A stretch of 64,000 nucleotides of DNA from positions 62,001 to 126,000 of the forward strand of contig NZ_CANNDQ010000006.1 in assembly GCF_947503375.1 (NCBI RefSeq), written 5' to 3'. Both the position numbers and the translations under genes were made by a program. The DNA is from an uncultured Psychroserpens sp. GTDB taxonomy: Bacteria; Bacteroidota; Bacteroidia; Flavobacteriales; Flavobacteriaceae. Positions 46,666 through 54,670 of this stretch are shown piece by piece. Each line of letters opens with the position of its first letter. Position 1 is the stretch's first letter. Under the pieces are notes generated by a model. The model had not been told where the DNA came from and made no database searches. It was given only the letters and a program-made list of their open reading frames with translations.

Positions 46666-47724
46666 ATGACACCAACATTTGATAAAGTTCACTTAAAATT
46701 TAAGTTAAATGGTATTTCTTACGACCATAATGCACTTAAAGAAGTTGCCTATAGTTTGGTAAAAGAAGGAGAGTCTTATGAAAAAGTTGTTGGAGACTTT
46801 CTACTTGATTGGTTAAATGATAAAGATTTTTTACTAGTAAAAACTTCTGGTTCCACCGGAATGCCAAAAATAGTGGAATTAAAAAAAGCTGCTATGGTTA
46901 ATTCTGCTATCATGACTGGAGACTACTTTGATTTGCAGCCAGGAGATAAAGCATTACATTGCTTGCCCAGTAGATACATCTCAGGAAAAATGATGTTAGT
47001 TAGAGCAATGATTCTCGGTCTTGAACTAGACATGGTTGCCCCAACTTTGAGTCCCATTATTGATGATAAAAAGAACTATGACTTTTGTGCAATGATACCT
47101 TTGCAAGTCAAAAAAAGTATACATCACCTCAAGCAAATAAAAACACTTATTATTGGTGGTGCAAGTGTGTCTTCAACGTTGATAGATAAATTTCAAAACC
47201 TTTCAACACTTGTTTATGAGACTTATGGTATGACAGAAACGGTAAGCCATATTGCCGTGAAAAGATTAAATCCTAAGCCAGCTGGTTCATTTCAATTACT
47301 TCCCAGTATTAGAGTTAGTATTGATGACAGAAGTTGTTTAATTGTTGATGCGCCTAAATTAGCAGCTAATAAAATAGTTACGAACGATATCGTGGAACTA
47401 ATTACAGATCAAACCTTTAAACTCCTTGGACGTTATGATAATATGATTAATTCAGGCGGTGTAAAAGTGTTTCCAGAATTGGTTGAACTAAAGCTTCATG
47501 ATTTAATAGAAGAGCGATTTTTTATTGCATCTAAAGAAGATAAAGACTTGGGGGAGAAGTTGATACTTGTAATAGAGGGTGAGACGAATCATATAGATAA
47601 GGATGTGTTTTCTCAATTAGAAAAGTTTGAAATACCAAAGATGGTTTATAATATCCCAAAATTTATAGAAACAGAGACTGGTAAGCTCAAGAGGAAAAAA
47701 ATTTTAGAAGCTGTTCTAAGTTAG
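46666..47724 (+). CDS. menE: o-Succinylbenzoate-CoA ligase (short form)
   Basis: AMP-binding enzyme of 352 residues, about 100 shorter than E. coli or Bacillus MenE, as usual in Bacteroidota. The phosphate loop TSGSTGMPK lies at 60-68, YETYGMTET near residue 185, LGRYDNMINSGGVKVFPELVE near 263, and the catalytic C-terminal lysine in TGKLKRKK. It activates o-succinylbenzoate for MenB. It is divergent from the second DUF3857 operon and lies 5 kb from menC. Confidence 0.9.
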   Translation: MTPTFDKVHLKFKLNGISYDHNALKEVAYSLVKEGESYEKVVGDFLLDWLNDKDFLLVKTSGSTGMPKIVELKKAAMVNSAIMTGDYFDLQPGDKALHCLPSRYISGKMMLVRAMILGLELDMVAPTLSPIIDDKKNYDFCAMIPLQVKKSIHHLKQIKTLIIGGASVSSTLIDKFQNLSTLVYETYGMTETVSHIAVKRLNPKPAGSFQLLPSIRVSIDDRSCLIVDAPKLAANKIVTNDIVELITDQTFKLLGRYDNMINSGGVKVFPELVELKLHDLIEERFFIASKEDKDLGEKLILVIEGETNHIDKDVFSQLEKFEIPKMVYNIPKFIETETGKLKRKKILEAVLS

Positions 47725-47783
47725 TTTACTCATTCAAAAGTTTACTTTGCTCATTATTTGTTTTTTATTTGAGACCATGATAG

Positions 47784-47791
47784 TAAGTTTG
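47784..47791 (+). promoter_or_regulatory. Candidate promoter of the vWA-like gene
   Basis: TAAGTTTG matches TAnnTTTG and follows a TTTG at 47757-47760 with a 23-base spacer. The ATG is 24 bases downstream. Confidence 0.45.
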
Positions 47792-47814
47792 ATGTAAATC
47801 AAAACATCAAACCA

Positions 47815-48417
47815 ATGAAACATCTAATCACTTTATTTGTACTGTTACTAATCAGTACATCAGTAAAAAGCCAAGAAATGAATATTGAAACAAAATCCGT
47901 TTCAATAGAGCAATTAATTACTTTCATAATTGAACATATAGAAGCTAAAGAAGAAGGCTCAGAATTTCCAATTCAAAACATTACGTTTTTAGTACAAGTT
48001 CAACCAAATGATTTGGCCTTAGAAGATAAGGTAATTTTAAAACAAGCGTTTAAGCTTATTTCTAATCGTTTGACTAATGATGATACGATTTCACTTATTG
48101 CTTATTCAGGCATGAATGGTGTAGCTTTGAAACAAACTTCTCCCAAGCAAATAAAAGGTATTTTGTTTGCTATTGAGAACCTAAAGTCTAGCATAAAAGA
48201 ATTTCATAGTGACGGGATCGCACTTGCTTACGATTATGCCAAAGAGAATTTTTCAGAAGAATCAATTAATACAGTCATTATGATAAGAACCTCAAATAAT
48301 AACAATGAAGAACATACAGCTAACCAAGCAACAGTAACAACTAAAAAGAAAAATAATGCTGTTTTAATTACTGCTATAGCTTTGTTACCAGAAATTATTT
48401 CAGTAATAAAAAACTAA
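47815..48417 (+). CDS. Exported protein with degenerate von Willebrand A domain
   Basis: A 200-residue protein with a signal peptide (MKHLITLFVLLLISTSVKSQ). Residues about 55-155 resemble the vWA domain of YfbK-type proteins (ISLIAYSGMNGVALKQTSPKQIKGILFAIENL...DGIALAYDYAKENFSEESINTVIMIRT), but the metal site DxSxS is lost: the first strand reads ITFLVQVQPND. A C-terminal hydrophobic stretch (AVLITAIALLPEIISVI) may anchor it. It is probably a binding rather than enzymatic protein. Its stop shares CTAA with the stop of the convergent MFS gene. Confidence 0.7.
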   Translation: MKHLITLFVLLLISTSVKSQEMNIETKSVSIEQLITFIIEHIEAKEEGSEFPIQNITFLVQVQPNDLALEDKVILKQAFKLISNRLTNDDTISLIAYSGMNGVALKQTSPKQIKGILFAIENLKSSIKEFHSDGIALAYDYAKENFSEESINTVIMIRTSNNNNEEHTANQATVTTKKKNNAVLITAIALLPEIISVIKN

Positions 48418-49682
48418 GCTTTTGATTGTTTGTAAAGTAAAAACGAGGCAATACAACCAACAAGTGAGAAGAGTGCCATTATCATAAATACATTTTGAAA
48501 GCCAACTCCTCCAGGATCTGCATCAAGAAAGTAGCCCAAAAGCGGGCCAGCAAAAATATCTGGCGTATAGCCAGCTACAGAAATAAAGCCAATAGCAGTA
48601 CCAGTGACTGCTATTGGAATTTTACTTTCTTCTAAAGTAGCGAAATATAAAACTCTAGCAGAATACACACCAATAGCCATTGTGCCAATTGAGAAAATAA
48701 AAAGAAAAATTGAATTCTGATCGATGATTCCCAAAGTAAAAATAATGCTAGTAATGAGCATAAATAAAAATCCAATAATTATCCATAAAGATGCTTTTGT
48801 ACGATCAGCAAGAAGACCTATCACAACGCCTATAAATGGCCTTAGGTACAATAAGTAGGTTCCAACTTTTGCTGAATCAATCTCATCATAGCCCATCACT
48901 TGATTAGCATACAGGCTAAAAATATCGGTCATCTTATATCCAAAATAAGCACACAAAATAATTATCATAAGTAACCAAACAGACCTAAACTGAGTCACCA
49001 GTTTAAAGTTTTCTAGCGTAAGTTTTTTGATTTTTCCTAGATTTCTATCTTCTGAATGATTCAATTTTCTGAGGAAGAGAAAAACTAAAATAGCAATAAC
49101 GCAAACAACAATTGAAGTATAGATGATGACTTGTTTAAAAGCAATACGACGCTCATTCAATGAAGTAAGCTCAATTTCGTTAGTTATGAATAATGAAAAA
49201 ACTAGCACACCAACAGAGCCAAAAAGAGCAGCTGTTAGCCCTCGACCGCCATCTAAGAACCCAAAAGCAATACCTTGCTTGTTAGTTCCTCCCCAAATTC
49301 TTGTAGCTTTAACCATAGAAGCCCAAAACAGAAAAATGGTGGTAAAACCCCAAAAACCATATAGCCAATGAAGCTGCAACAACGATGGATAGGTTGCTAA
49401 ATAAAAACCACCTAAAGCAGTTAGTATTAAGGCAACAGACATTAATAAATGTGGTTTGAATTTATCTGCTAAAGGTCCTCCAAATAGATAAGAAACTAAG
49501 GCTACCAATCCATATACCGAAAAACAACTTCCTATTTGCGTATTGTTGATGGCAAATGTTTCTAAAAATGTAGGTCTAAAAATGCGTTGTAAAACAAACG
49601 GTAAAATGAAAATAGCCTCAGCAGCTAGGATCAAAAGGATCATAACATAATGTGGTTGTTTTTTTGTATAATGGTCTAGCAT
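48414..49682 (-). CDS. MFS transporter
   Basis: A major facilitator protein of 422 residues with 12 predicted helices and the loop 2-3 type motif GGPLADKFKPHLL. The start ATG 49682 lies one base beyond the stop of the carboxylase gene and gives a normal N-terminus MLDHYTKKQPHYVMI; the longer open frame up to 49745 would run inside that gene. The substrate is unknown; the close coupling to an acyl-CoA carboxylase subunit hints at an organic acid. Residues RIWGGTNKQGIAFGFLDGGRG resemble phosphate/organic-acid antiporter-type MFS. Confidence 0.87.
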   Translation of the reverse strand: MLDHYTKKQPHYVMILLILAAEAIFILPFVLQRIFRPTFLETFAINNTQIGSCFSVYGLVALVSYLFGGPLADKFKPHLLMSVALILTALGGFYLATYPSLLQLHWLYGFWGFTTIFLFWASMVKATRIWGGTNKQGIAFGFLDGGRGLTAALFGSVGVLVFSLFITNEIELTSLNERRIAFKQVIIYTSIVVCVIAILVFLFLRKLNHSEDRNLGKIKKLTLENFKLVTQFRSVWLLMIIILCAYFGYKMTDIFSLYANQVMGYDEIDSAKVGTYLLYLRPFIGVVIGLLADRTKASLWIIIGFLFMLITSIIFTLGIIDQNSIFLFIFSIGTMAIGVYSARVLYFATLEESKIPIAVTGTAIGFISVAGYTPDIFAGPLLGYFLDADPGGVGFQNVFMIMALFSLVGCIASFLLYKQSKA

Positions 49683-49683
49683 G

Positions 49684-51312
49684 TTAAACTTGCAACACTC
49701 CCATGTTGAATGGTTTCTCAATTGGAGCATGGTTTGCAGCTTCAATACCCATGCTTATCCAAGTTCTTGTATCTAATGGATTAATTACAGCATCTGTCCA
49801 TATACGAGCTGCAGCATAATATGGTGAGACTTGATTGTCGTAACGATTCTTTATGTTATCAAATAATTCTTTTTCCTTCTCAGGAGTGATTTTTTCGCCT
49901 TGTTTTTCTAAAGAAGCTTTTTCAATTTGTAACAATACTTTTGCAGCAGAGCTGCCACTCATTACAGCTAATTCAGCACTTGGCCAAGCTACAATTAAAC
50001 GAGGATCATAGGCTTTACCACACATAGCATAATTACCAGCACCATAGCTATTGCCAATAATGATAGTGAATTTAGGGACTACAGAATTGCTTACTGCATT
50101 GACCATTTTTGCGCCGTCTTTTATAATACCTCCATGCTCAGATTTACTTCCAACCATAAATCCTGTTACATCTTGTAAGAATACTAGTGGAATTTTTTTC
50201 TGATTGCAATTGGCTATAAAACGTGTGGCTTTATCGGCACTATCATTATAAATAACACCACCAAATTGCATTTCACCTTTTTTAGTTTTTACAAGTTTTC
50301 GTTGATTTGCAACTATGCCAACAGCCCAACCATCAATTCTTGCATAAGCAGTGATAATGGTTTGACCGTAACCTTCTTTATACTCATCAAATTCAGAATT
50401 ATCAACCAAACGTTTGATGATATCTTTCATATCATATTGATCTGCTCTTGATCTTGGGAGAATTCCAAAAATGTCTTCAGGTGTGTCATTAGGTTTTTTT
50501 GACGCTATACGATTAAAGCCAGCTTGATCATAATTTCCAATTTTATCAATTAATCGTTGAATGGTTTCTAAAGCATCTTTATCATCTTTAGCTTTGTAAT
50601 CGGTAACACCAGAAATTTCACAATGAGTGGTAGCACCTCCTAAAGTTTCGTTATCTATAGTTTCGCCAATTGCTGCTTTAACTAAATAGCTTCCTGCAAG
50701 AAAAATACTCCCAGTTTTATCAACAATTAAGGCTTCGTCACTCATAATTGGTAAGTAAGCCCCTCCAGCAACACAGCTTCCCATTACTGCAGCTATTTGT
50801 GTTATTCCTAAACTACTCATTACAGCATTATTTCTAAAAATACGACCAAAATGTTCTTTATCAGGAAAGATTTCGTCTTGCATAGGTAAATAAACACCAG
50901 CAGAATCTACCAGATATATGATAGGCAATCTATTTTCTATAGCGATTTCCTGAGCGCGAAGGTTCTTTTTTCCCGTAATTGGAAACCATGCTCCAGCTTT
51001 TACAGTAGCATCGTTAGCAACAACAATACATTGCTTCCCCTTAATGTATCCTATTTTAACAACCACACCACCTGAAGGACAACCACCATGTTCTTCATAC
51101 ATGTCATCACCAGCAAAAGCACCTATTTCGATGGCTTGTTTTTTTGAGTCTAACAAATAATCAATACGCTCTCTGGCTGTCATTTTCCCTTTAGCATGAT
51201 GCTTTTCTATACGTTTTGCACCACCTCCAAGTTTTACTTTAGCTAAGCGTTTTTTTAATTCTGAAAGTAGCAGTTTGTTGTGGTCTTCGTTTTTATTGAA
51301 GTTTAAATCCAT
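49684..51312 (-). CDS. Acyl-CoA carboxylase, carboxyltransferase (beta) subunit
   Basis: Biotin-dependent carboxyltransferase of 542 residues from ATG 51312 (MDLNFNKNEDHN); the open frame extends upstream to 51348 but without conservation-like sequence. Two crotonase-like halves contain CPSGGVVVKIG, AVMGSCVAGGAYLPIMSDE, FLQDVTGFMVGSKSEHGGIIKDGAKMV and GNSYGAGNYAMCGKAYDPR. The sequence fits methylcrotonoyl-CoA or propionyl-CoA carboxylase beta chains; the former is slightly favoured by length and by the VTGFMVG motif. No biotin carboxylase subunit is adjacent. Confidence 0.9.
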   Translation of the reverse strand: MDLNFNKNEDHNKLLLSELKKRLAKVKLGGGAKRIEKHHAKGKMTARERIDYLLDSKKQAIEIGAFAGDDMYEEHGGCPSGGVVVKIGYIKGKQCIVVANDATVKAGAWFPITGKKNLRAQEIAIENRLPIIYLVDSAGVYLPMQDEIFPDKEHFGRIFRNNAVMSSLGITQIAAVMGSCVAGGAYLPIMSDEALIVDKTGSIFLAGSYLVKAAIGETIDNETLGGATTHCEISGVTDYKAKDDKDALETIQRLIDKIGNYDQAGFNRIASKKPNDTPEDIFGILPRSRADQYDMKDIIKRLVDNSEFDEYKEGYGQTIITAYARIDGWAVGIVANQRKLVKTKKGEMQFGGVIYNDSADKATRFIANCNQKKIPLVFLQDVTGFMVGSKSEHGGIIKDGAKMVNAVSNSVVPKFTIIIGNSYGAGNYAMCGKAYDPRLIVAWPSAELAVMSGSSAAKVLLQIEKASLEKQGEKITPEKEKELFDNIKNRYDNQVSPYYAAARIWTDAVINPLDTRTWISMGIEAANHAPIEKPFNMGVLQV

Positions 51313-51391
51313 AGTGATTTTTATTTCGTACGAATTTACAAAACCCAATACGGATTAAAAAGTGAATATTTTGTTAAAATATATTACACGG

Positions 51392-51415
51392 AAATATTTT
51401 CCTTGGAAAATATTT
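51392..51415. promoter_or_regulatory. Inverted-repeat operator 1 (putative MarR site) over the FMN reductase promoter
   Basis: AAATATTTTCC-TT-GGAAAATATTT is a perfect inverted repeat with a 2-base centre. The centre is the TTG -33 element of the promoter below, so a bound repressor would block polymerase. The core TATTTTCC-N2-GGAAAATA recurs at 52732-52749. Confidence 0.75.
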
Positions 51416-51433
51416 TTTTTTACCGTATGTTTG
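51403..51433 (+). promoter_or_regulatory. Promoter of the FMN reductase/GNAT/marR operon
   Basis: TTG (51403-51405), a 20-base spacer and TATGTTTG (51426-51433) match the Bacteroidota consensus TTG-N17-23-TAnnTTTG exactly. The predicted start is near 51439, 14 bases before the ATG. Confidence 0.75.
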
Positions 51434-51452
51434 TACTGTAAAAGAATAAGAT

Positions 51453-51983
51453 ATGAAACAAATTATAGCATTTGCAGGAAGTAATAGTAAAAACTCAATT
51501 AACAAACAACTAGCAGTTTATGCATCCTCTTTAGTTGATAATTCTGAGATCTCGATTTTAGATTTAAATGATTTTGATTTACCTATCTATAGTATCGATT
51601 ATGAAAACAAGCATGGAGTACCAGAGAATGCAAATAAGTTTTTAGAGCATATTAGATCTTCTAATGGTATCATAGTGTCATTAGCAGAGCATAATGGAGC
51701 TTATGCTAGTGTTTTTAAAAATTTATTTGATTGGATGTCTAGGTTAGAGAGTAAAACATTTTTAGGAAAAGCCATGTTACTAATGGCTACTTCTCCAGGA
51801 GGTAGAGGAGGCCAATCAGTTTTAAATATTGCTAGTGATCGTTTCCCATATCATGATGCTAACATCGTCGGAAAGTTTTCATTACCATTTTTTAGCACTA
51901 ATTTTCAAAATGGAAAAATAACTAACGAAGCGCTGAATGAACAATTGGTCAAAAAAGTAAAAACATTTCAAAATAGTTTATAG
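51453..51983 (+). CDS. NADPH-dependent FMN reductase family protein
   Basis: Flavodoxin-fold oxidoreductase of 176 residues (IIAFAGSNSKNSINKQLAVYA phosphate loop; NGIIVSLAEHNGAYASVFKNLFDW; LLMATSPGGRGGQSVLNIASDRFPYHDANIVGKFSLPFF). Members reduce quinones, azo compounds or free flavin with NAD(P)H. It is first in an operon with GNAT and marR and lies under operator 1, suggesting a response to quinone-like or electrophilic compounds (inference). Confidence 0.9.
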   Translation: MKQIIAFAGSNSKNSINKQLAVYASSLVDNSEISILDLNDFDLPIYSIDYENKHGVPENANKFLEHIRSSNGIIVSLAEHNGAYASVFKNLFDWMSRLESKTFLGKAMLLMATSPGGRGGQSVLNIASDRFPYHDANIVGKFSLPFFSTNFQNGKITNEALNEQLVKKVKTFQNSL

Positions 51984-51984
51984 G

Positions 51985-52266
51985 ATGGAAATAAAGCACG
52001 AAGATACAAGCATAAAGGGAAGGTTTTATTACGAAATTGATGGCCAAGTGAAAGCACAAATGACCTATAGTCATGCAGGAACAGATAAAATAATTATCGA
52101 TCATACTGAAGTTGATGAGTCTTTAAAAGGACAAGGTGTTGGTTATAAGCTGTTAGAGACTTCTGTAGCTTACGCAAGAGATAAACAAATTAAAATTCTA
52201 CCATTGTGTCCTTTTGCTGCAGCTGTGTTTAAAAAAAGAACGCAATATAGCGACGTATTGTTCTAA
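51985..52266 (+). CDS. Small GNAT-like N-acetyltransferase (YjdJ type)
   Basis: A 93-residue single-domain GNAT. The acetyl-CoA-binding segment is DESLKGQGVGYKLLETSVAYARDKQIKILPLCPFAAAVFKK, typical of the small YjdJ-type enzymes. It starts 1 base after the FMN reductase stop and ends 10 bases before marR, so it is co-transcribed with both. The acceptor substrate is unknown. Confidence 0.88.
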   Translation: MEIKHEDTSIKGRFYYEIDGQVKAQMTYSHAGTDKIIIDHTEVDESLKGQGVGYKLLETSVAYARDKQIKILPLCPFAAAVFKKRTQYSDVLF

Positions 52267-52276
52267 AATTCAAACT

Positions 52277-52714
52277 ATGGGAGATTTAGCTAAAGATATC
52301 AACTCTAAATTTGAAAATAATAGAGTAAAAGCAATGCTTAATATTATTTATACTGCGAATTGGATTACAAGTTGTCAAAATGAGTTTTTTAAAGATTTTG
52401 GTATTTCTCCTCAGCAGTATAATATTTTAAGAATTTTAAATGGTGCTGGAGAACCATTAAATGTTCAAACCATTAAAGATCGAATGCTTGAACGATCTCC
52501 TAATGCTACACGGTTAATGGATAAGCTTTGTGCTAAAAATTACATCAAGCGCTTACCGTCTGATCATGATAGACGTGTTGTTAAAATTGTAATTACCGAT
52601 GAAGGAAAGACATTGTTAAATTCTATTCCAAAAGATTTTAATAACGAATTATTAAAAAACTTAAATGAGGTCGAAGCTGAGCAATTAAGCAACTTACTTG
52701 ATAAAATGCGTTAA
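52277..52714 (+). CDS. MarR family transcriptional regulator
   Basis: A 145-residue winged-helix repressor. The true start is ATG 52277 (MGDLAKDIN); the open frame reaches back to 52214 inside the GNAT gene. Features are FGISPQQYNILRILNGAGEPLNVQTIKDRMLERSPNATRLMDKLCAKNYIKR (helix-turn-helix) followed by the wing PSDHDRRVVKIVITDEG. No conserved redox cysteine pair is obvious in the N-terminal helix, although one Cys lies in ITSCQNEF near residue 33. It is most likely the protein that binds the two matching operators around this cluster. Confidence 0.93.
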   Translation: MGDLAKDINSKFENNRVKAMLNIIYTANWITSCQNEFFKDFGISPQQYNILRILNGAGEPLNVQTIKDRMLERSPNATRLMDKLCAKNYIKRLPSDHDRRVVKIVITDEGKTLLNSIPKDFNNELLKNLNEVEAEQLSNLLDKMR

Positions 52715-52729
52715 ACGTTTTTTTAACTA

Positions 52730-52751
52730 AATATTTTCCATGGAAAATATT
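52730..52751. promoter_or_regulatory. Inverted-repeat operator 2 (putative MarR site) before the pirin genes
   Basis: A perfect 22-base palindrome with core TATTTTCC-AT-GGAAAATA lies 17 bases before the pirin ATG at 52769, with the same core as operator 1. It is far too close to the ATG to be a terminator and has no T-run. Confidence 0.75.
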
Positions 52752-52768
52752 AAATAAAAAGAATCAAA

Positions 52769-53641
52769 ATGAAAGTAAATACTATAAAAAGAGCAGGGCG
52801 AAGTCACTTTGTTAATATGGGACCAATTAGGCTTCGGCAACCATTTCCAACGCAAGCAATTGAATCTATAGATCCATTTGTGCTGCTACATCATTATGGC
52901 CCTTATGAAATTTCTGAAGTTAATAATCCATTTGATTTAGGACCACATCCTCATCGTGGTTTTGAGCCAATTACATTTTTAATACAAGGAGAACAATTAC
53001 ATAGAGATTCGTTAGGTCATGAAAGTATTGTTAAATCTGGTGATGTGCAATGGACTACTGCTGGTCGCGGTATCATTCACGCTGAAGGTCCAACAAAAGA
53101 CCTTGTAAAAAGAGGAGGTGTCATAGAGGGTATTCAGTTATGGTTAAACCTTCCAGCTGATAAAAAGATGATGGAAGCTAATTATCAACATATTAAGCAT
53201 AATGAGTTTAATGTTGTTACATCTGAAGATGGAAAAGTAACAATTAGAATTGTTGCAGGAGAATTTCAAAATATTTACGGAAAGATTGCTACTCAAACAC
53301 CAGTTAATGCTTTTATGATTGATGCCAAAGCTACTGGAGAAACGTTTATATCCTATTCAAATACACATCAAGGATTTATTTATTTGTTAAAAGGAAACAT
53401 TCTCATAAATGACGTAGAGAATATTGAACTTGATAAGAACCAACTGATGGAGTTTAATCAAGATGGCAATGGGTTCTCAATAAACGCAGTCGAAGATAGC
53501 AAGCTATTATTTTTATCAGGACAACCTATCAATGAAGTCGTTGCAACTTATGGTCCTTATGTGATGAACTCACAGACTGAGCTTTTAGAGGCTATGCGTG
53601 ACTATCAAATGGGTAAGATGGGATTTCTTCCAGCTAATTAA
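52769..53641 (+). CDS. Pirin family protein (290 residues)
   Basis: Bicupin of the pirin family. The metal-binding segment of the N-terminal cupin is intact (GPHPHRGFEPITFLIQGE, then IIHAEGP: three His and one Glu). Pirins can act as quercetin dioxygenases or redox regulators. It is first of two pirin genes under operator 2; a 28-base gap leads to the second. The function in this organism is presumably in handling aromatic or quinone compounds (inference from neighbours). Confidence 0.92.
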   Translation: MKVNTIKRAGRSHFVNMGPIRLRQPFPTQAIESIDPFVLLHHYGPYEISEVNNPFDLGPHPHRGFEPITFLIQGEQLHRDSLGHESIVKSGDVQWTTAGRGIIHAEGPTKDLVKRGGVIEGIQLWLNLPADKKMMEANYQHIKHNEFNVVTSEDGKVTIRIVAGEFQNIYGKIATQTPVNAFMIDAKATGETFISYSNTHQGFIYLLKGNILINDVENIELDKNQLMEFNQDGNGFSINAVEDSKLLFLSGQPINEVVATYGPYVMNSQTELLEAMRDYQMGKMGFLPAN

Positions 53642-53669
53642 AACAATGTAGAATTAAAAAAATACAATT

Positions 53670-54386
53670 ATGAAAACTGTAGTTCACAAATCAAATACAA
53701 GAGGCTTTGCTAATCATGGATGGTTAAAATCCCATCATACGTTTAGTTTTGCCAGTTATCAAAATCCAGATCGTATGAATTTTGGAGCGCTGAGAGTACT
53801 TAATGACGATGTTGTACAGCCAAAAATGGGGTTTGGCACACACCCACATCAAAATATGGAAATCATTTCAATTCCATTGAAAGGCGCATTATCACATAAA
53901 GATAGTATGGGAAACAAGCGTGCTATCGAAGTAAATGAAGTACAAGTCATGAGTGCTGGAACAGGTTTAACACATTCTGAATTTAATGATAGTAAAACTG
54001 AAGAGGTTAACTTTCTTCAATTGTGGATTATTCCTGAAAAACAGAGTGTTAAGCCAAATTATGAACAACGTAAATTTTCTTCTGAAAACAAAAAGAATCA
54101 ATTATTAACTGTTGTAGCACCTAAAGACAGATTAGAAGGAGAAGCGTTGCCTATTAGTCAACAAGCGTATATTTACCGTAGCAATATTGATAATGGTAAA
54201 AGTATCGATTTAAAAGTTAAATCTGGTCAAAACGGATTCTATGTCTTTGTGGTTGATGGAGAGGTAGAAGTAGCAGATACTATTCTCAATAAGAGAGATG
54301 CAATTGGGATTTCAGAATCTGAACGGATTCAAATTAAAGCTATAAGCAATTCCGAATTAATTATCGTTGAAGTACCAATGAACTAA
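53670..54386 (+). CDS. Pirin family protein (238 residues, YhhW-like)
   Basis: Second pirin, closer to the E. coli YhhW quercetin-2,3-dioxygenase type: RGFANHGWLKSHHTFSFASYQNPDRMNFGALRVLNDD at the N-terminus, and metal ligands in GTHPHQNMEIISIPLKG and GTGLTHSEFN. It ends before a terminator, which closes the MarR-linked cluster. The two pirins are divergent in sequence and length, so they are not a recent duplication. Confidence 0.92.
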   Translation: MKTVVHKSNTRGFANHGWLKSHHTFSFASYQNPDRMNFGALRVLNDDVVQPKMGFGTHPHQNMEIISIPLKGALSHKDSMGNKRAIEVNEVQVMSAGTGLTHSEFNDSKTEEVNFLQLWIIPEKQSVKPNYEQRKFSSENKKNQLLTVVAPKDRLEGEALPISQQAYIYRSNIDNGKSIDLKVKSGQNGFYVFVVDGEVEVADTILNKRDAIGISESERIQIKAISNSELIIVEVPMN

Positions 54387-54409
54387 ATTAATTATCATTT
54401 TCTGATGAT

Positions 54410-54441
54410 AAAAAGCATTCATAAATAGAATGCTTTTTTTA
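54410..54441 (+). terminator. Intrinsic terminator after the pirin genes
   Basis: An 11-base perfect stem AAAAAGCATTC / GAATGCTTTTT (54410-54420 with 54428-54438), a 7-base loop and a T-run. Confidence 0.88.
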
Positions 54442-54487
54442 GTTAAAAAATACGATATTTGTAATTCCCTTAAAACAAAACTAAATT

Positions 54488-54670
54488 ATGGCAATGAATA
54501 AAAATACTGTGTTAGCTTGGGCTACCACTATAATGATAATAGTAGGATTAGGTTTAATTGCACTTGGTGCATTTAGATATGATGATGTAGCTGGTTGGGG
54601 ATTTGCAGCAGTAGGTATTGGCTTTTTTGCTATTGCTTGGGTGTTTAATGCATTAAAAGGTAGAGTGTAA
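54488..54670 (+). CDS. Small membrane protein (CAL67264 family), coupled to ettA
   Basis: A 60-residue protein with two membrane helices (residues about 8-27 and 35-55). I recall it as the CAL67264 family of small flavobacterial membrane proteins (unverified). The function is unknown. Its stop overlaps the ettA ATG (TAATG). The frame is short, but the coupling and the clear double-helix pattern support it. Confidence 0.85.
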   Translation: MAMNKNTVLAWATTIMIIVGLGLIALGAFRYDDVAGWGFAAVGIGFFAIAWVFNALKGRV

